Assembly (NCBI RefSeq): GCF_030015065.1
Contig: NZ_JAIVFN010000001.1
Span: forward strand, 62,001-126,000
Source: Xanthobacter autotrophicus
Lineage (GTDB): Bacteria; Pseudomonadota; Alphaproteobacteria; Rhizobiales; Xanthobacteraceae
Direction of reading: 5' to 3'
DNA length: 64,000 nt
Shown: positions 28,615-37,417 of the stretch, in pieces
Position numbering within the stretch: the stretch's first letter is position 1
Layout: each line of letters begins with the position of its first letter
Notes under the pieces: generated by a model
Seen by the model: the letters and a program-made list of their open reading frames with translations, nothing else
Told to the model about the DNA's origin: nothing
The model's database searches: none
Program-made: the position numbers and the translations under genes

Positions 28615-29766
28615 TCAGCGTCTCCACAAGCGCACGAGCCGGTCGGCGCCAAGCTCGGCGCGCTCCACCTCGGCGAAGCCCACGGGGGCGAAAAGGCGGC
28701 CGAGCGGACGGCCGGCCAGGGCATCATAGGCATCCGGTCCCAGCAGCACCGGGCTGTGGAAGACAGCCACCTCGTCCACCAGGCCAGCCTCCAGGAAGGC
28801 CGCGGCGGTGGTGGGGCCGCCCTCCACCATCAGCCGGGTGATGCCGAGCAGGCCCAGAAGCTTGAGCACCGCCGGCAGATGCAGCCGCCCCTCCACGCCG
28901 CCGCGCGGGGCGCGCAGCACCTCGACGCCCTTCTCCATGAGGGCGGCAGCGCGCTCGGCCGGGGCATCCTCCGCCGCGATCACCCAGACCGGGACATCGC
29001 AGGCGGTGCGCACGAGCGCGCTTTCAAGGGGTATGTCGAGCCCGCTGTCGAGCACGAGGCGCACCGGGGAGCGGTCCTCATGGCCTTCCAGCCGGCAGGT
29101 GAGCATGGGGTCGTCCGCCGTCACCGTGCCGAGGCCCACCAGGATGGCGTCCGAATGGGCGCGCATGAGATGCGCCCGCGCCCGCGCCTCGGGTCCGGTA
29201 ACCACCGCCGGACGCGGCCCGGCAAGGGCCGCCTTGCCGTCGGCGGAGACCGCCATTTTCAGCAGCACATGGGGCCGGCCCCCGGTGACGCGGCGGATAT
29301 GGCCGGCATGGTCGGCCAGCGCCTGCTCGGCGCCCACGCCCACAGTCACCCAGATGCCGGCGGCGCGCAGGCGGGCGACGCCGCGCCCCTTCACCCGATG
29401 ATCGGGATCCTCGATGGCGGCCACCACCCGGCGCACCCCGGCGGCGATCACCGCACCGGCGCAGGGCGGGGTACGGCCATGATGGGAGCAGGGCTCCAGC
29501 GTCACATAGAGCGTGGCACCTCGGGCCGCCTCCCCCGCCTGGGCGAGGGCGATGGGCTCCGCATGGGGGCGGCCGGTGGCGGCGGTGGCGGCGGCGCCGA
29601 CGATGTGCGGGCGGCCGTCCACATGCTGCACCACCACCGCACCTACGGAAGGGTTCGGCCAGGTGCGCCCGAGGCCGGTCTGGCCCACCTTGAGGGCCTC
29701 GGCCATGAACAGCTCGTCCTCCTCCGGAGAGGTGACGGGATGGGCGGACAGGGGAGAGGCGCTCAT
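28615..29766 (-). CDS. ribD: Bifunctional riboflavin deaminase/reductase RibD
   Basis: RibD deaminates the pyrimidine ring and reduces the ribose side chain in steps two and three of riboflavin synthesis. The 383-residue protein has the N-terminal zinc deaminase domain with HAEPIAL and [12 protein letters not shown] (zinc ligands His, Cys, Cys) and a C-terminal reductase domain with [11 protein letters not shown] and [13 protein letters not shown]. The ATG overlaps the nrdR TGA in an ATGA junction, so nrdR and ribD are translated as a pair. Length is standard for the fused form. Confidence 0.95.
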   Translation of the reverse strand: MSASPLSAHPVTSPEEDELFMAEALKVGQTGLGRTWPNPSVGAVVVQHVDGRPHIVGAAATAATGRPHAEPIALAQAGEAARGATLYVTLEPCSHHGRTPPCAGAVIAAGVRRVVAAIEDPDHRVKGRGVARLRAAGIWVTVGVGAEQALADHAGHIRRVTGGRPHVLLKMAVSADGKAALAGPRPAVVTGPEARARAHLMRAHSDAILVGLGTVTADDPMLTCRLEGHEDRSPVRLVLDSGLDIPLESALVRTACDVPVWVIAAEDAPAERAAALMEKGVEVLRAPRGGVEGRLHLPAVLKLLGLLGITRLMVEGGPTTAAAFLEAGLVDEVAVFHSPVLLGPDAYDALAGRPLGRLFAPVGFAEVERAELGADRLVRLWRR

Positions 29767-30299
29767 TCGGCGCCCCGCGGCGGGGTCTTGGGGGCGGCCT
29801 TCGGCTTGTCCCTGGCGCCCTCGCCCTTCACCTCGCCCTTCACCTCGCCCTCCTGGGACAGCTCGGCCAAGGCGTGCTCGAAATCCTTGGCCTCGCGGAA
29901 ATTGCGGTAGACCGAGGCGAAGCGCACATAGGCCACGTCGTCGAGCTGCTTGAGGCCTTCCATCACCATCTCGCCAATGGTCTCGGAGGTGATGTCGCTG
30001 TCGCCCATGCTTTCCAGCTGGCGCACGATGCCGGACAGCATGCGCTCCACCCGCTCGCCGTCCACCGGACGCTTGCGCAGCGCCACGTCCACGGAGCGGG
30101 CGAGCTTGTCGCGGTCGAACGGCACCCGCCGGCCGGAGCGCTTCAGCACCATCAGCTCGCGCAATTGCACGCGCTCGAAGGTGGTGAAGCGGCCGCCGCA
30201 ATCCGGACAGATGCGGCGGCGGCGGATGGCGGTGTTGTCTTCCGTCGGCCGGGAATCGCGCACCTGCGTGTCGAGACCGCCGCAATAGGGACAGCGCAT
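29763..30299 (-). CDS. nrdR: Transcriptional repressor NrdR
   Basis: NrdR represses ribonucleotide reductase genes when dATP is bound. The 178-residue protein has an N-terminal zinc ribbon (C3/C6, C31/C34) and a central ATP-cone ([18 protein letters not shown]...). Homologues are usually about 150-160 residues; this one ends with an extra Lys/Glu/Gly/Pro tail ([11 protein letters not shown] and [11 protein letters not shown]), part of which comes from a 12-bp DNA tandem repeat at 29822-29845. Placed directly before ribD with overlapping stop and start, a common alphaproteobacterial arrangement. Confidence 0.95.
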   Translation of the reverse strand: MRCPYCGGLDTQVRDSRPTEDNTAIRRRRICPDCGGRFTTFERVQLRELMVLKRSGRRVPFDRDKLARSVDVALRKRPVDGERVERMLSGIVRQLESMGDSDITSETIGEMVMEGLKQLDDVAYVRFASVYRNFREAKDFEHALAELSQEGEVKGEVKGEGARDKPKAAPKTPPRGAE

Positions 30300-30364
30300 G
30301 CTTCACCCTCTCCGGCGCTCAGGCATTGTCGCCCGTGGACAGGCACCCGCGAGGCGAAAACGCG

Positions 30365-30396
30365 CTGGCACCTGTCCCTCCTGGCACTTGTCCCTC
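30365..30396 (-). repeat. Two tandem 16-bp repeats at the glyA 3' end
   Basis: Two adjacent 16-bp units, CTGGCACCTGTCCCTC (30365-30380) and CTGGCACTTGTCCCTC (30381-30396), differ at one base. Read on the minus strand, the first unit begins within the TGA stop codon of glyA and the second follows directly, so the start of the glyA trailer has been duplicated. This parallels the larger duplications after the threonine ammonia-lyase and groEL genes. Confidence 0.85.
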
Positions 30397-31708
30397 AGGG
30401 ATAGATGGGGAAGCGGGCGAGCAGGCCCGAGACCTTCGCGCGCACCGCGGCTTCCACCAGCGAATCCTCGTCCGTGCCCTTCTGGGAGAGCACGTCCAGC
30501 ACCTCGGCGATCATGTCGCCCACCTGCTGGAACTCGGCCACCCCGAAGCCGCGCGTGGTGCAGGCCGGCGTGCCGAGGCGGATGCCGGAGGTCACGAACG
30601 GCTTCTCGGGGTCGAACGGGATGCCGTTCTTGTTGGTGGTGATGTGGGCGCGGCCCAGCGCGCCTTCCGAGGTCTTGCCGGTGAGGCGCTTGGGGCGCAG
30701 GTCCACCAGCATCAGGTGGGTGTCGGTGCCGCCGGAGACGATGTTGAAGCCGTGGCCCTTCAGGGTCTCGGCCAGCGCCTTGGCATTCTCCACCACGTTC
30801 TTCGCATAGAGCTTGAACTCGGGGCGCAGCGCCTCGCCGAAGGCCACGGCCTTAGCGGCGATGACATGCATCAGCGGCCCGCCCTGGATGCCGGGGAAGA
30901 TGGCGGAGTTGATCTTCTTGGCGAGGTCCTCGTCATTGGTGAGGATCATGCCGCCGCGCGGGCCGCGCAGGGTCTTGTGGGTGGTGGTGGTCACCACGTG
31001 GGCGTGGGGAAACGGGCTCGGATGCGCGCCGCCCGCGACGAGGCCGGCGAAATGGGCCATGTCCACCATGAGCACGGCGCCCACACTGTCGGCGATGGCC
31101 CGCATGCGCGGAAAGTCGATCACCCGCGGATAGGCCGAGCCGCCGGCGATGATGAGGCGCGGCTTGTGCTCGTCGGCGAGCCGCGCCACCTCGTCATAGT
31201 CGATGCGCTGGTCGTCCTCGCGCACGGTATAGGGCACCGGCTTGAACCACTTGCCGGACATGTTGACCGGCGAGCCGTGGGTGAGATGCCCGCCGGCGGC
31301 GAGGTTGAGCCCAAGATAGGTGTCGCCCGGCTGCATCACGGCGAAGAACACGCCCTGGTTCGCCTGGCTGCCGGAATTGGGCTGCACGTTGGCGAAGGCG
31401 CAGCCGAACAGCTTCTTGGCGCGCTCGATGGCGAGAGTCTCCGCCACGTCCACGAACTGGCAGCCACCGTAATAGCGCTTGCCGGGATAGCCCTCGGCAT
31501 ACTTGTTGGTGAGCACGGAGCCCTGGGCCTCGAGCACGGCGCGCGAGACGATGTTCTCGGAGGCGATCAGCTCGATCTCGTCGCGCTGGCGACCCAGCTC
31601 CGCCTTCACCGCGCCGGCGATCTCGGGATCGCTCTCGGCGAGAGGGGCAGTGAAGAAGCGGTTCATTTCCTCCGAAATGGAGGCGCGGTTCGCGTCCTGC
31701 GAGGCCAT
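30395..31708 (-). CDS. glyA: Serine hydroxymethyltransferase
   Basis: GlyA interconverts serine and glycine and charges tetrahydrofolate with one-carbon units; it uses PLP. The 437-residue protein contains [15 protein letters not shown], the PLP-lysine segment [16 protein letters not shown], and the conserved [15 protein letters not shown] near the C terminus. GGAG lies 7 bases before the ATG at 31708. It is the first gene of the long run that continues with nrdR after a 95-bp gap, a gap that contains a short tandem repeat and could hold a partial terminator or promoter. Confidence 0.97.
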   Translation of the reverse strand: MASQDANRASISEEMNRFFTAPLAESDPEIAGAVKAELGRQRDEIELIASENIVSRAVLEAQGSVLTNKYAEGYPGKRYYGGCQFVDVAETLAIERAKKLFGCAFANVQPNSGSQANQGVFFAVMQPGDTYLGLNLAAGGHLTHGSPVNMSGKWFKPVPYTVREDDQRIDYDEVARLADEHKPRLIIAGGSAYPRVIDFPRMRAIADSVGAVLMVDMAHFAGLVAGGAHPSPFPHAHVVTTTTHKTLRGPRGGMILTNDEDLAKKINSAIFPGIQGGPLMHVIAAKAVAFGEALRPEFKLYAKNVVENAKALAETLKGHGFNIVSGGTDTHLMLVDLRPKRLTGKTSEGALGRAHITTNKNGIPFDPEKPFVTSGIRLGTPACTTRGFGVAEFQQVGDMIAEVLDVLSQKGTDEDSLVEAAVRAKVSGLLARFPIYP

Positions 31709-31882
31709 GGCAGGTCTCCGGTAATGTCGGGGCACCCCGGCAGGACGCCGGTTCCAGCGGCCCTCAGGAGCGGACCCTGCGCTTATCACAGGGTCGCGGT
31801 GAAGTCCAAAGCCGGGGCATGCGGCAGGAACGGCCCAGCCCTGCGCCGGCTACAGATGACAGCCGGCGCAGGGGGCGGGTGC

Positions 31883-32719
31883 TCACCGCGACGTGAAGTT
31901 GATGCTTACCGAGAACGTGAGTGGCTTGCCCTCCGGCGGTGCGGGAAAGGGCGAGGCGCGGTGCGCCATGGCCACGGCCTCGCGGTCCAGCACCTCGTTG
32001 CCCGAGGCGCTGACCAGCCGCACGCCGGTGACCGAGCCGGACGGGCTGAGCGAGATGGAAACCCCCGGCCGCCCCACATTGCCGCCCTGCGGGCGCTTGT
32101 AGCGGTTCAGGTGCGAAAAGGCTCGCGAGCGCCAGTCGGCGATCGCCGCCGAGCGGACCGCCGCCGAGCCCGGCGATGGCGCGGCCGTGGACTGCGCTAC
32201 CGGCGCATCCGATCGGGGGGCGGCGGTGGTGACGGGAGCAGACGGGCGGCGCGTCGGCTTGGCGTCCTTCTTCGGCCGCTCCACCTTCTGCTTCGGCGGC
32301 TGCCTGACCTCTTCCTTCTTGGGCTCGGGCTTGGGCAGCACCACTTCGGCCTGTTCCTTCGACGGCTCGATCTCAGGCAGCTTCTCCGCCACCTGGTTCA
32401 CCACCGGCTCGGGCGGCGGCGCGGCCTCGGCCGGGACGTCGGGCGCGTCGGGGACGGATTCGGGCGCCTGGACCATCTGCGGCCCGGGGGCGGCGTCCTC
32501 CACCTGGTCCTCGCTGGCCGCAAGCGGGGCCAGCTCGATCATGATGGCGGCCGGTGGCGCCGCCTCCCCGGCCTCCACCTTGCGCCAGAACAGCGCCACA
32601 TAGACCGCGGCGGCATGCACGACGACGATGAACAGAGCCCCCGCGGCAAGCCGCAGCACGGTGTCACGCAGATGGGTGCGGTCGAAATCGTGCCAATGAT
32701 GGTGGTGGACCGCGCTCAC
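31883..32719 (-). CDS. tonB: TonB energy-transducing protein
   Basis: TonB links the ExbB-ExbD motor in the inner membrane to outer-membrane receptors. The 278-residue protein has one membrane span (about 21-43), a long Pro/Glu/Lys-rich periplasm-spanning part (about 70-165) and a C-terminal TonB domain (about 190-278, RPGVSISLSPSGSVTGVRLV). The cytoplasmic N terminus is unusually rich in histidine: HHHHWH at 5-10 plus a further His at 16. Its GTG start shares one base with the exbD stop (TAGTG). It is the last gene of exbB-exbD-tonB. Confidence 0.9.
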   Translation of the reverse strand: MSAVHHHHWHDFDRTHLRDTVLRLAAGALFIVVVHAAAVYVALFWRKVEAGEAAPPAAIMIELAPLAASEDQVEDAAPGPQMVQAPESVPDAPDVPAEAAPPPEPVVNQVAEKLPEIEPSKEQAEVVLPKPEPKKEEVRQPPKQKVERPKKDAKPTRRPSAPVTTAAPRSDAPVAQSTAAPSPGSAAVRSAAIADWRSRAFSHLNRYKRPQGGNVGRPGVSISLSPSGSVTGVRLVSASGNEVLDREAVAMAHRASPFPAPPEGKPLTFSVSINFTSR

Positions 32720-33195
32720 TATCGGCCTCCCGGCACCGGGGCGGGCGCGGCGGGCGCCGGCGATTCGGGCGCGGCCGGCTCGCCTTCGAGGCCCACCAGC
32801 GCCACCTTGAGATAGCCGGCGGTGCGCAGCAGGTTCATCACCTCCATCACGTCGCCATAGGGCACGGCCTTGTCGGCGCGCACGAACACCCGCTGCTGGC
32901 GGTCGCCGGAGGTCTTGCCGTCGAGGGCCTGGGCGAGGGCGGGCCGGGCGAGCGGCTCATCCCCCAGCGCCAGCGAGAGATCCTTCTTCACGGTGAGGAA
33001 CAGGGGCTTGTCGGGGCGCGGCTGGGGCTGGGCGTTGGCCGCGGGAAGGTCCACCTTCACATCCACCGTGGCGAGCGGGGCCGCCACCATGAAGATGATG
33101 AGCAGCACCAGCATCACGTCGATGAAGGGCGTGACGTTGATTTCGTGGTTCTCGGCGAGGTCGTCCCCGCCGCCTTGGTCGAGCTTGGCGGCCAT
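32719..33195 (-). CDS. exbD: Biopolymer transport protein ExbD
   Basis: ExbD is the single-span stator partner of ExbB and carries the proton-binding aspartate. In this 158-residue protein the membrane segment is about 21-42 (VTPFIDVMLVLLIIFMVAAP), with the conserved Asp26 in it, followed by a periplasmic domain. The C-terminal 15 residues are Ala/Pro-rich, longer than usual. The ATG is 6 bp after the exbB stop codon and its own stop overlaps the tonB start, so the three genes form one unit. Confidence 0.95.
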   Translation of the reverse strand: MAAKLDQGGGDDLAENHEINVTPFIDVMLVLLIIFMVAAPLATVDVKVDLPAANAQPQPRPDKPLFLTVKKDLSLALGDEPLARPALAQALDGKTSGDRQQRVFVRADKAVPYGDVMEVMNLLRTAGYLKVALVGLEGEPAAPESPAPAAPAPVPGGR

Positions 33196-33201
33196 GGCGG
33201 A

Positions 33202-34173
33202 TCACTCCGCCGCGGCGCGCAGGCGACGGGGCTCGATGCCGCTGGCCGCCCGGTCGAGATCGCGGGACAGATGGCGCATCACCTCGGCCGAGGTGTCGGA
33301 GAGGCGCGCCTTGTAGGCGGCGATGGCCCGGGCGAACAGGTTGTAGATCACCACGGCGGGGATGGCCGCCACGAGGCCGATGGCGGTGGCGAGCAGCGCC
33401 TCGGCAATGCCAGGCGCCACCACGGCGAGGTTGGTGGTCTGGGCCTTCGAGATGCCGATGAAGGCGTTCATGATGCCCCAGACGGTGCCGAACAGGCCCA
33501 CGAACGGGGCGGTGGCGCCGATGGTGGCGAGCACGCCCGTGCCGCCCGACATGCGCCGCCCGGCGCCCGCCTCGATCCGGCCGAGGGAGACCGCGACGCG
33601 CTCCTTGATGCCCTCCACCGGCAACCCCTCGGAGACGTTCCATTCGGCGAGGGCGGCCTTGACGGTGGCGGGCGCCGCCCCCTTGCCCGTCGGCAGCGCG
33701 GCGGCGGCAGCGGCAAGCGTCGGCGCCATGCGCAGCGCCTTGAGGGTGCGCGCCACCGCGCGACGGGCGAAGAACAGCTCCAGCGACTTGGCGAACCACA
33801 CCGTCCAGGTGACGAGGGAGGCGAAGGCGAGCCCCACCATCACGGCTTTGACCACCAGGTCAGCCGCCATGAACATACCCCAGGGGGACAGATCATGGGG
33901 CAGGCGCGCATCGACGGCGGCACTCTGGGGCGCGGGCACATGCTCCGCCGCCCGATCGCCTGCGCCGTGCGGCGCGGCCTCTGCGTGCGGTGCAAGCGGA
34001 ACCGCCGCTTCGGCGGCGGATACCGCTGGCTGCTCTGCGGGAGCAGGCGTCGCCGGCTGGGCAAGGCAGACGCCCGGCAAAAAGGCAAGGGCAAGGAAAA
34101 GCAAAGCGGCACCCGCGGGTACCTTGAACAAGCCACGCCAAAACAGCGTGCACGACATCATGCGAACGGGCAT
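33202..34173 (-). CDS. exbB: Biopolymer transport protein ExbB, long form
   Basis: ExbB forms the pentameric channel of the TonB motor. The 323-residue product is the long form with a cleavable signal peptide (about 1-39, ending CLAQP), an Ala/Pro-rich periplasmic extension (40-95), then three membrane segments (about 105-130, 218-240, 260-285) with the family motif [10 protein letters not shown]. Several ATG codons occur in the first six residues, so the exact start is uncertain by five codons. The promoter must lie in the 394-bp gap shared with the divergent small cysteine protein gene. Confidence 0.93.
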   Translation of the reverse strand: MPVRMMSCTLFWRGLFKVPAGAALLFLALAFLPGVCLAQPATPAPAEQPAVSAAEAAVPLAPHAEAAPHGAGDRAAEHVPAPQSAAVDARLPHDLSPWGMFMAADLVVKAVMVGLAFASLVTWTVWFAKSLELFFARRAVARTLKALRMAPTLAAAAAALPTGKGAAPATVKAALAEWNVSEGLPVEGIKERVAVSLGRIEAGAGRRMSGGTGVLATIGATAPFVGLFGTVWGIMNAFIGISKAQTTNLAVVAPGIAEALLATAIGLVAAIPAVVIYNLFARAIAAYKARLSDTSAEVMRHLSRDLDRAASGIEPRRLRAAAE

Positions 34174-34567
34174 CGCGCGTCACCAATCAGATTTGCAAGA
34201 TTTGCTGGCGATCCCGGGCAACGGGGCTGGCTGGCTTCGATTGTTATAAGCCCATTCGGCGGCGAAGCTAACCCTGATGACCTTTTTGCGTCTAGCGGCG
34301 GCATGCCGCAGGGCAATGCCCTTCTCAATGCCAAGGCGCACCGCTTAGCCTTCCGCGACGAAAGGCTAGTGGTTCGGCCGCGACAGATGGGGCCTGTCCG
34401 GCGCGGACGAACCTCAACGCGTTCTCTCTCATCAAGTTGGAGCGCAAGCCCGTCGCGGCGCCTGGTATCCGGGGGAAAAGGTGGGGCTTCCGGCACACGA
34501 TCATCCGCGGATCGCGGCGTGGCTTGTCCATGCCGGCGGTTGGTCGCGCGCGATATTCACGCGCCCG
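34174..34567. promoter_or_regulatory. Divergent control region of the TonB locus
   Basis: This 394-bp gap separates exbB from the plus-strand uptake genes. It holds three close hairpin-forming sequences: a 12-bp palindrome GCGGCATGCCGC (34298-34309), AGGGC-AAT-GCCCT (34310-34322), and TAGCCTT-N9-AAGGCTA (34346-34368). No recognisable Fur, Irr or cobalamin-riboswitch consensus was found by eye. It is the most likely place for metal-dependent control. Confidence 0.45.
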
Positions 34568-35005
34568 ATGCCCGGCCCACGGCCTCCTGCCCGCTATTCT
34601 TTTGCCCGCCTTTCACTTGCCCGCCTTTCACTTGCCCGTCTTTCACTTGCCCGACTGGTCCTGGCCTGGACGCTTGCCTACCTGGTGCTTGCCCAGGGGA
34701 TGGTCGGCGCGTTTGCCGCTGGCGCCATGGCGGCTCCGACCGAAGCCGGGGCGGTCCTCTGCATCGGCGCCGCCCACGACACGGCCGATACGGACGACGG
34801 CCCCGCCCAAGGAGTGGTGCGGAGCCTGCACTGCTTTCTCTGTCCGGCGGCCGGCAGCGTGCCGCTGCTGGCGGTGCCGCCCCGTCTGCCGCTGCCGGCC
34901 GCGCCGCTCCAGGTCGCGGCGTCGGCCCTGCGCGGCCACCTCGCGGCCCCGCTCCTCCCGGCGCGCGAGCAGGCTCGTCCCCGCGCGCCCCCGGCTGCGG
35001 CCTGA
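34568..35005 (+). CDS. Small membrane protein with CxxC, DUF2946-like
   Basis: A 145-residue protein with an N-terminal hydrophobic segment (about 32-54, LAWTLAYLVLAQGMVGAFAA) and a cysteine/histidine motif C65-x4-H70 ... H88-C89-x2-C92, then an Ala/Pro-rich tail. The layout recalls DUF2946 proteins, often found beside copper or other TonB-dependent receptors; I hold this family call as tentative. Residues 12-30 are four copies of ARLSL, encoded by a 15-bp DNA tandem repeat. The start is uncertain: this ATG is favoured as the nearest to the repeat. It precedes the receptor gene by 201 bp in the same direction. Confidence 0.6.
   Translation: MPGPRPPARYSFARLSLARLSLARLSLARLVLAWTLAYLVLAQGMVGAFAAGAMAAPTEAGAVLCIGAAHDTADTDDGPAQGVVRSLHCFLCPAAGSVPLLAVPPRLPLPAAPLQVAASALRGHLAAPLLPAREQARPRAPPAAA
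34595..34654 (+). repeat. 15-bp tandem repeat in coding sequence
   Basis: Three near-identical 15-bp units (CTTTCACTTGCCCGN) at 34610-34624, 34625-34639 and 34640-34654, preceded by a degenerate unit at 34595-34609. In the frame of the small cysteine protein they encode repeated ARLSL, which lengthens the positively charged stretch before the membrane segment. Copy number could vary between strains without shifting the frame. Confidence 0.9.
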
Positions 35006-35206
35006 GCTGCTCCAGGGATCGGGGGCCTGTCCGGTCGATATGACCGGTCCGCCCGCGCGCCCCTGAACCGACAGAACACGCCACGCGTCCCGATCAGCCT
35101 GCGGCGCGGGCTGGTGGTCGCGTGATCTGTCGCCTCTCGCCCGAACCTTCCGGCCCTTCACAGTTGCGCCGCGCGCAGGCCTGCGCCGACGGCACACGGA
35201 GCTGTC

Positions 35207-37321
35207 ATGTCCCCTCACCTTCCTTGCGCGCCTCTCGCCGCGCATGGCGCACGCACGCGCGCCGCCACTCTCCTCCTGCTCGCTTCCGTCGCCCTTCCCA
35301 TCGGCGCCAGCCAGTCAACAGCCTTGGCACAGGAGGCGACGGCCCTCCCGGATGTCCAGGTGGACGGCGACGACAGCACCACCTCCCTCACCGTGGCGAC
35401 GGAAGCCCAGGCCCGGGCCGCCATCGAGCGTACCCCGGGCGGCGCCGAGGTGGTGCCCGACACCGCCTGGCGCGACGGCCGGGCGCTCACCATCAAGGAC
35501 ATGCTGGACTTCGTGCCCGGCGTGTTCGCGCAGACCAAATGGGGCGAGGACACCCGCCTCTCCATCCGCGGCTCGGGCGTGTCGCGCAATTTCCACCTGC
35601 GCGGCATCCAGCTGTTCCAGGACGGCATCATCCCCCTGAACTCCGCCGATGGCGGCGGCGATTTCCAGGAGATCGACCCCACGGCGTTCCGCTATGTGGA
35701 GGTGTTCAAGGGCGCGAACGGCTACCAGTTCGGCGCCAACGCACTGGGCGGCGCCATCAACTTCGTGACGCCCACGGGCCGCGATTCGAAGGGCTTCGAG
35801 GCGCGGATCGACGCCGGCAGCTTCGATTTCTACCGCTTCCAGGCGAGCGCCGGCGGCGCCATGGGGACTGCGGACGGCTTCATCACCGCCTCCGCCTTGA
35901 CCTCAGGGGGATACCGCCAGCATTCGGCCGGCGATTCCGTGCGCGCCTCCGGCAATTTCGGATGGCGCCCCTCCGAGACCTTCGAGACGCGCTTCTTCTT
36001 CAACGCCAACGACATCGAGCAGCAGATCCCCGGCGCCGTCTCCAAGACCGCGGCGCTGACCGATCCGCAGGCCGCCAACCCCACCAACGTCAAGCTTGAC
36101 TACCAGCGCAACATCCAGTCGGCCCGGCTCGCCAACAAGTCGGCCTGGGTCGTCAGCGACACCACCAGGCTGGAGTTCGGCGGCTTCGTCTCCGACAAGT
36201 CCCTCGATCACCCCATCTTCCAGGTGCTGGACAACCAGTATGTGGACTATGGCGGCTTCGCCCGCCTCGTGGACGAGCGGCAGGTCGCGGGCTTCGCCAA
36301 CCGCCTCACCGCCGGCATCACCACCGCCATCGGCAACATCGACGCCAAGCGCTACGTGAACCAGTACGGCAACCCCGGCGCCCTCACCTTCGCCGCCAGC
36401 GAGGACGCCACCACCACCACCGTCTATGCCGAGGACAATTTCTACCTCACGCGGTCGTTCGCTCTGGTCGGCGCGTTCCAGTACCTCACCGCAACCCGTG
36501 AGCGGACCGGCATCTACAACGCCGCAACCGGCGAGCAGGACTACACCTTGTTCCTGCCCAAGGGCGGCGTCGTGTGGGATGTGGGGCCGGGAGCGCAGGT
36601 GTTCGGCAACATCTCCAATTCCGGAGAGGTGCCCACCTTCTCCGAGCTGACCAATTTCGCGAGCCCCATCCTCTCCAACCTCAAGGCCCAGACCGCGACC
36701 ACCTACGAGATCGGCAGCCGGGGCCGCAGCGAGGACTTTACCTGGGATGTCTCGCTCTACCGCTCCAACGTCATGAACGAGCTGCAGTGCGACGCCAGCA
36801 GCATTCCCGGCATGTGCACGGTGGTCAATCTCGGCTACACGGTGCACCAGGGGGTGGAAGCCGGCTTCGGCGGCACGCTGCTGAAGGGGATCTGGGAGCA
36901 CGGCGCGGCACCGGACAAGGTCTGGTTCAATCTCGCCTATACCTATTCCGACTTCTTCTTCGACAATGACCCCGTCTGGGGCGACAACCAGCTGCCCGGC
37001 ATTCCGCCGCACTACATCCGCGCAGAACTGCTCTACAAGCATCCGAGCGGCTTCTATGCCGGACCCAATGTGGAATGGGTGCCGACCCCTTATTATGTGG
37101 ACGACGCCAACACGTTGAACACGGCCGCCTACGCCCTGCTCAATTTCCGCATCGGCTACGACAAAGGCGGCCCGTTCACCGCCTATATCGATGCCCGCAA
37201 TCTCTTCAACACGGCCTATATCGCCACCGTCAGCGTGACCGGCAGGGCAACGCAGACCTCGGCCCTGTTCGAGCCGGGCAACGGGCGCTCGGTCTATGCG
37301 GGCATCCGCTATACGTGGTGA
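35207..37321 (+). CDS. TonB-dependent outer-membrane receptor
   Basis: A 704-residue receptor: signal peptide (about 1-42, ending LAQ), a TonB-box-like segment near ALPDVQVDG, the plug domain (about 70-210, with TIKDMLDFVPGVF and FGANALGGAINFVTP) and a beta-barrel that closes with an aromatic terminal residue (GIRYTW). A short loop with two cysteines (LQCDASSIPGMC) probably faces outward. The ligand cannot be named from sequence; the neighbours (exbB-exbD-tonB, small Cys/His protein) point to a metal or metal chelate. It is followed by a strong bidirectional hairpin. Confidence 0.9.
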   Translation: MSPHLPCAPLAAHGARTRAATLLLLASVALPIGASQSTALAQEATALPDVQVDGDDSTTSLTVATEAQARAAIERTPGGAEVVPDTAWRDGRALTIKDMLDFVPGVFAQTKWGEDTRLSIRGSGVSRNFHLRGIQLFQDGIIPLNSADGGGDFQEIDPTAFRYVEVFKGANGYQFGANALGGAINFVTPTGRDSKGFEARIDAGSFDFYRFQASAGGAMGTADGFITASALTSGGYRQHSAGDSVRASGNFGWRPSETFETRFFFNANDIEQQIPGAVSKTAALTDPQAANPTNVKLDYQRNIQSARLANKSAWVVSDTTRLEFGGFVSDKSLDHPIFQVLDNQYVDYGGFARLVDERQVAGFANRLTAGITTAIGNIDAKRYVNQYGNPGALTFAASEDATTTTVYAEDNFYLTRSFALVGAFQYLTATRERTGIYNAATGEQDYTLFLPKGGVVWDVGPGAQVFGNISNSGEVPTFSELTNFASPILSNLKAQTATTYEIGSRGRSEDFTWDVSLYRSNVMNELQCDASSIPGMCTVVNLGYTVHQGVEAGFGGTLLKGIWEHGAAPDKVWFNLAYTYSDFFFDNDPVWGDNQLPGIPPHYIRAELLYKHPSGFYAGPNVEWVPTPYYVDDANTLNTAAYALLNFRIGYDKGGPFTAYIDARNLFNTAYIATVSVTGRATQTSALFEPGNGRSVYAGIRYTW

Positions 37322-37328
37322 GGCTTCA

Positions 37329-37370
37329 AGCGCGATCCGGGCAAATTGAACCCTTTGCCCGGATCGCGCT
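37329..37370. terminator. 17-bp stem hairpin between convergent genes (repeat copy E)
   Basis: A perfect inverted repeat: arms at 37329-37345 (AGCGCGATCCGGGCAAA) and 37354-37370, with the loop TTGAACCC. It lies between the stop codons of the receptor and isovaleryl-CoA dehydrogenase genes and can end transcription from both sides, although no long T-run follows. Its left arm shares GCGCGATCCG-GCAAATTGA with copy D of the interspersed repeat family at 57.5 kb, so it is a member of that family. Confidence 0.8.
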
Positions 37371-37417
37371 CTGAACCGAAGGATGGCGCACGGCGTCCGT
37401 CGCCGCGCCGGCGCGCC

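Noticed and set aside
33145..35043. A 632-codon plus-strand frame across exbB and the control region
   Set aside because: It is antisense to exbB and enters the small Cys/His gene in a different frame; no domain is recognisable.
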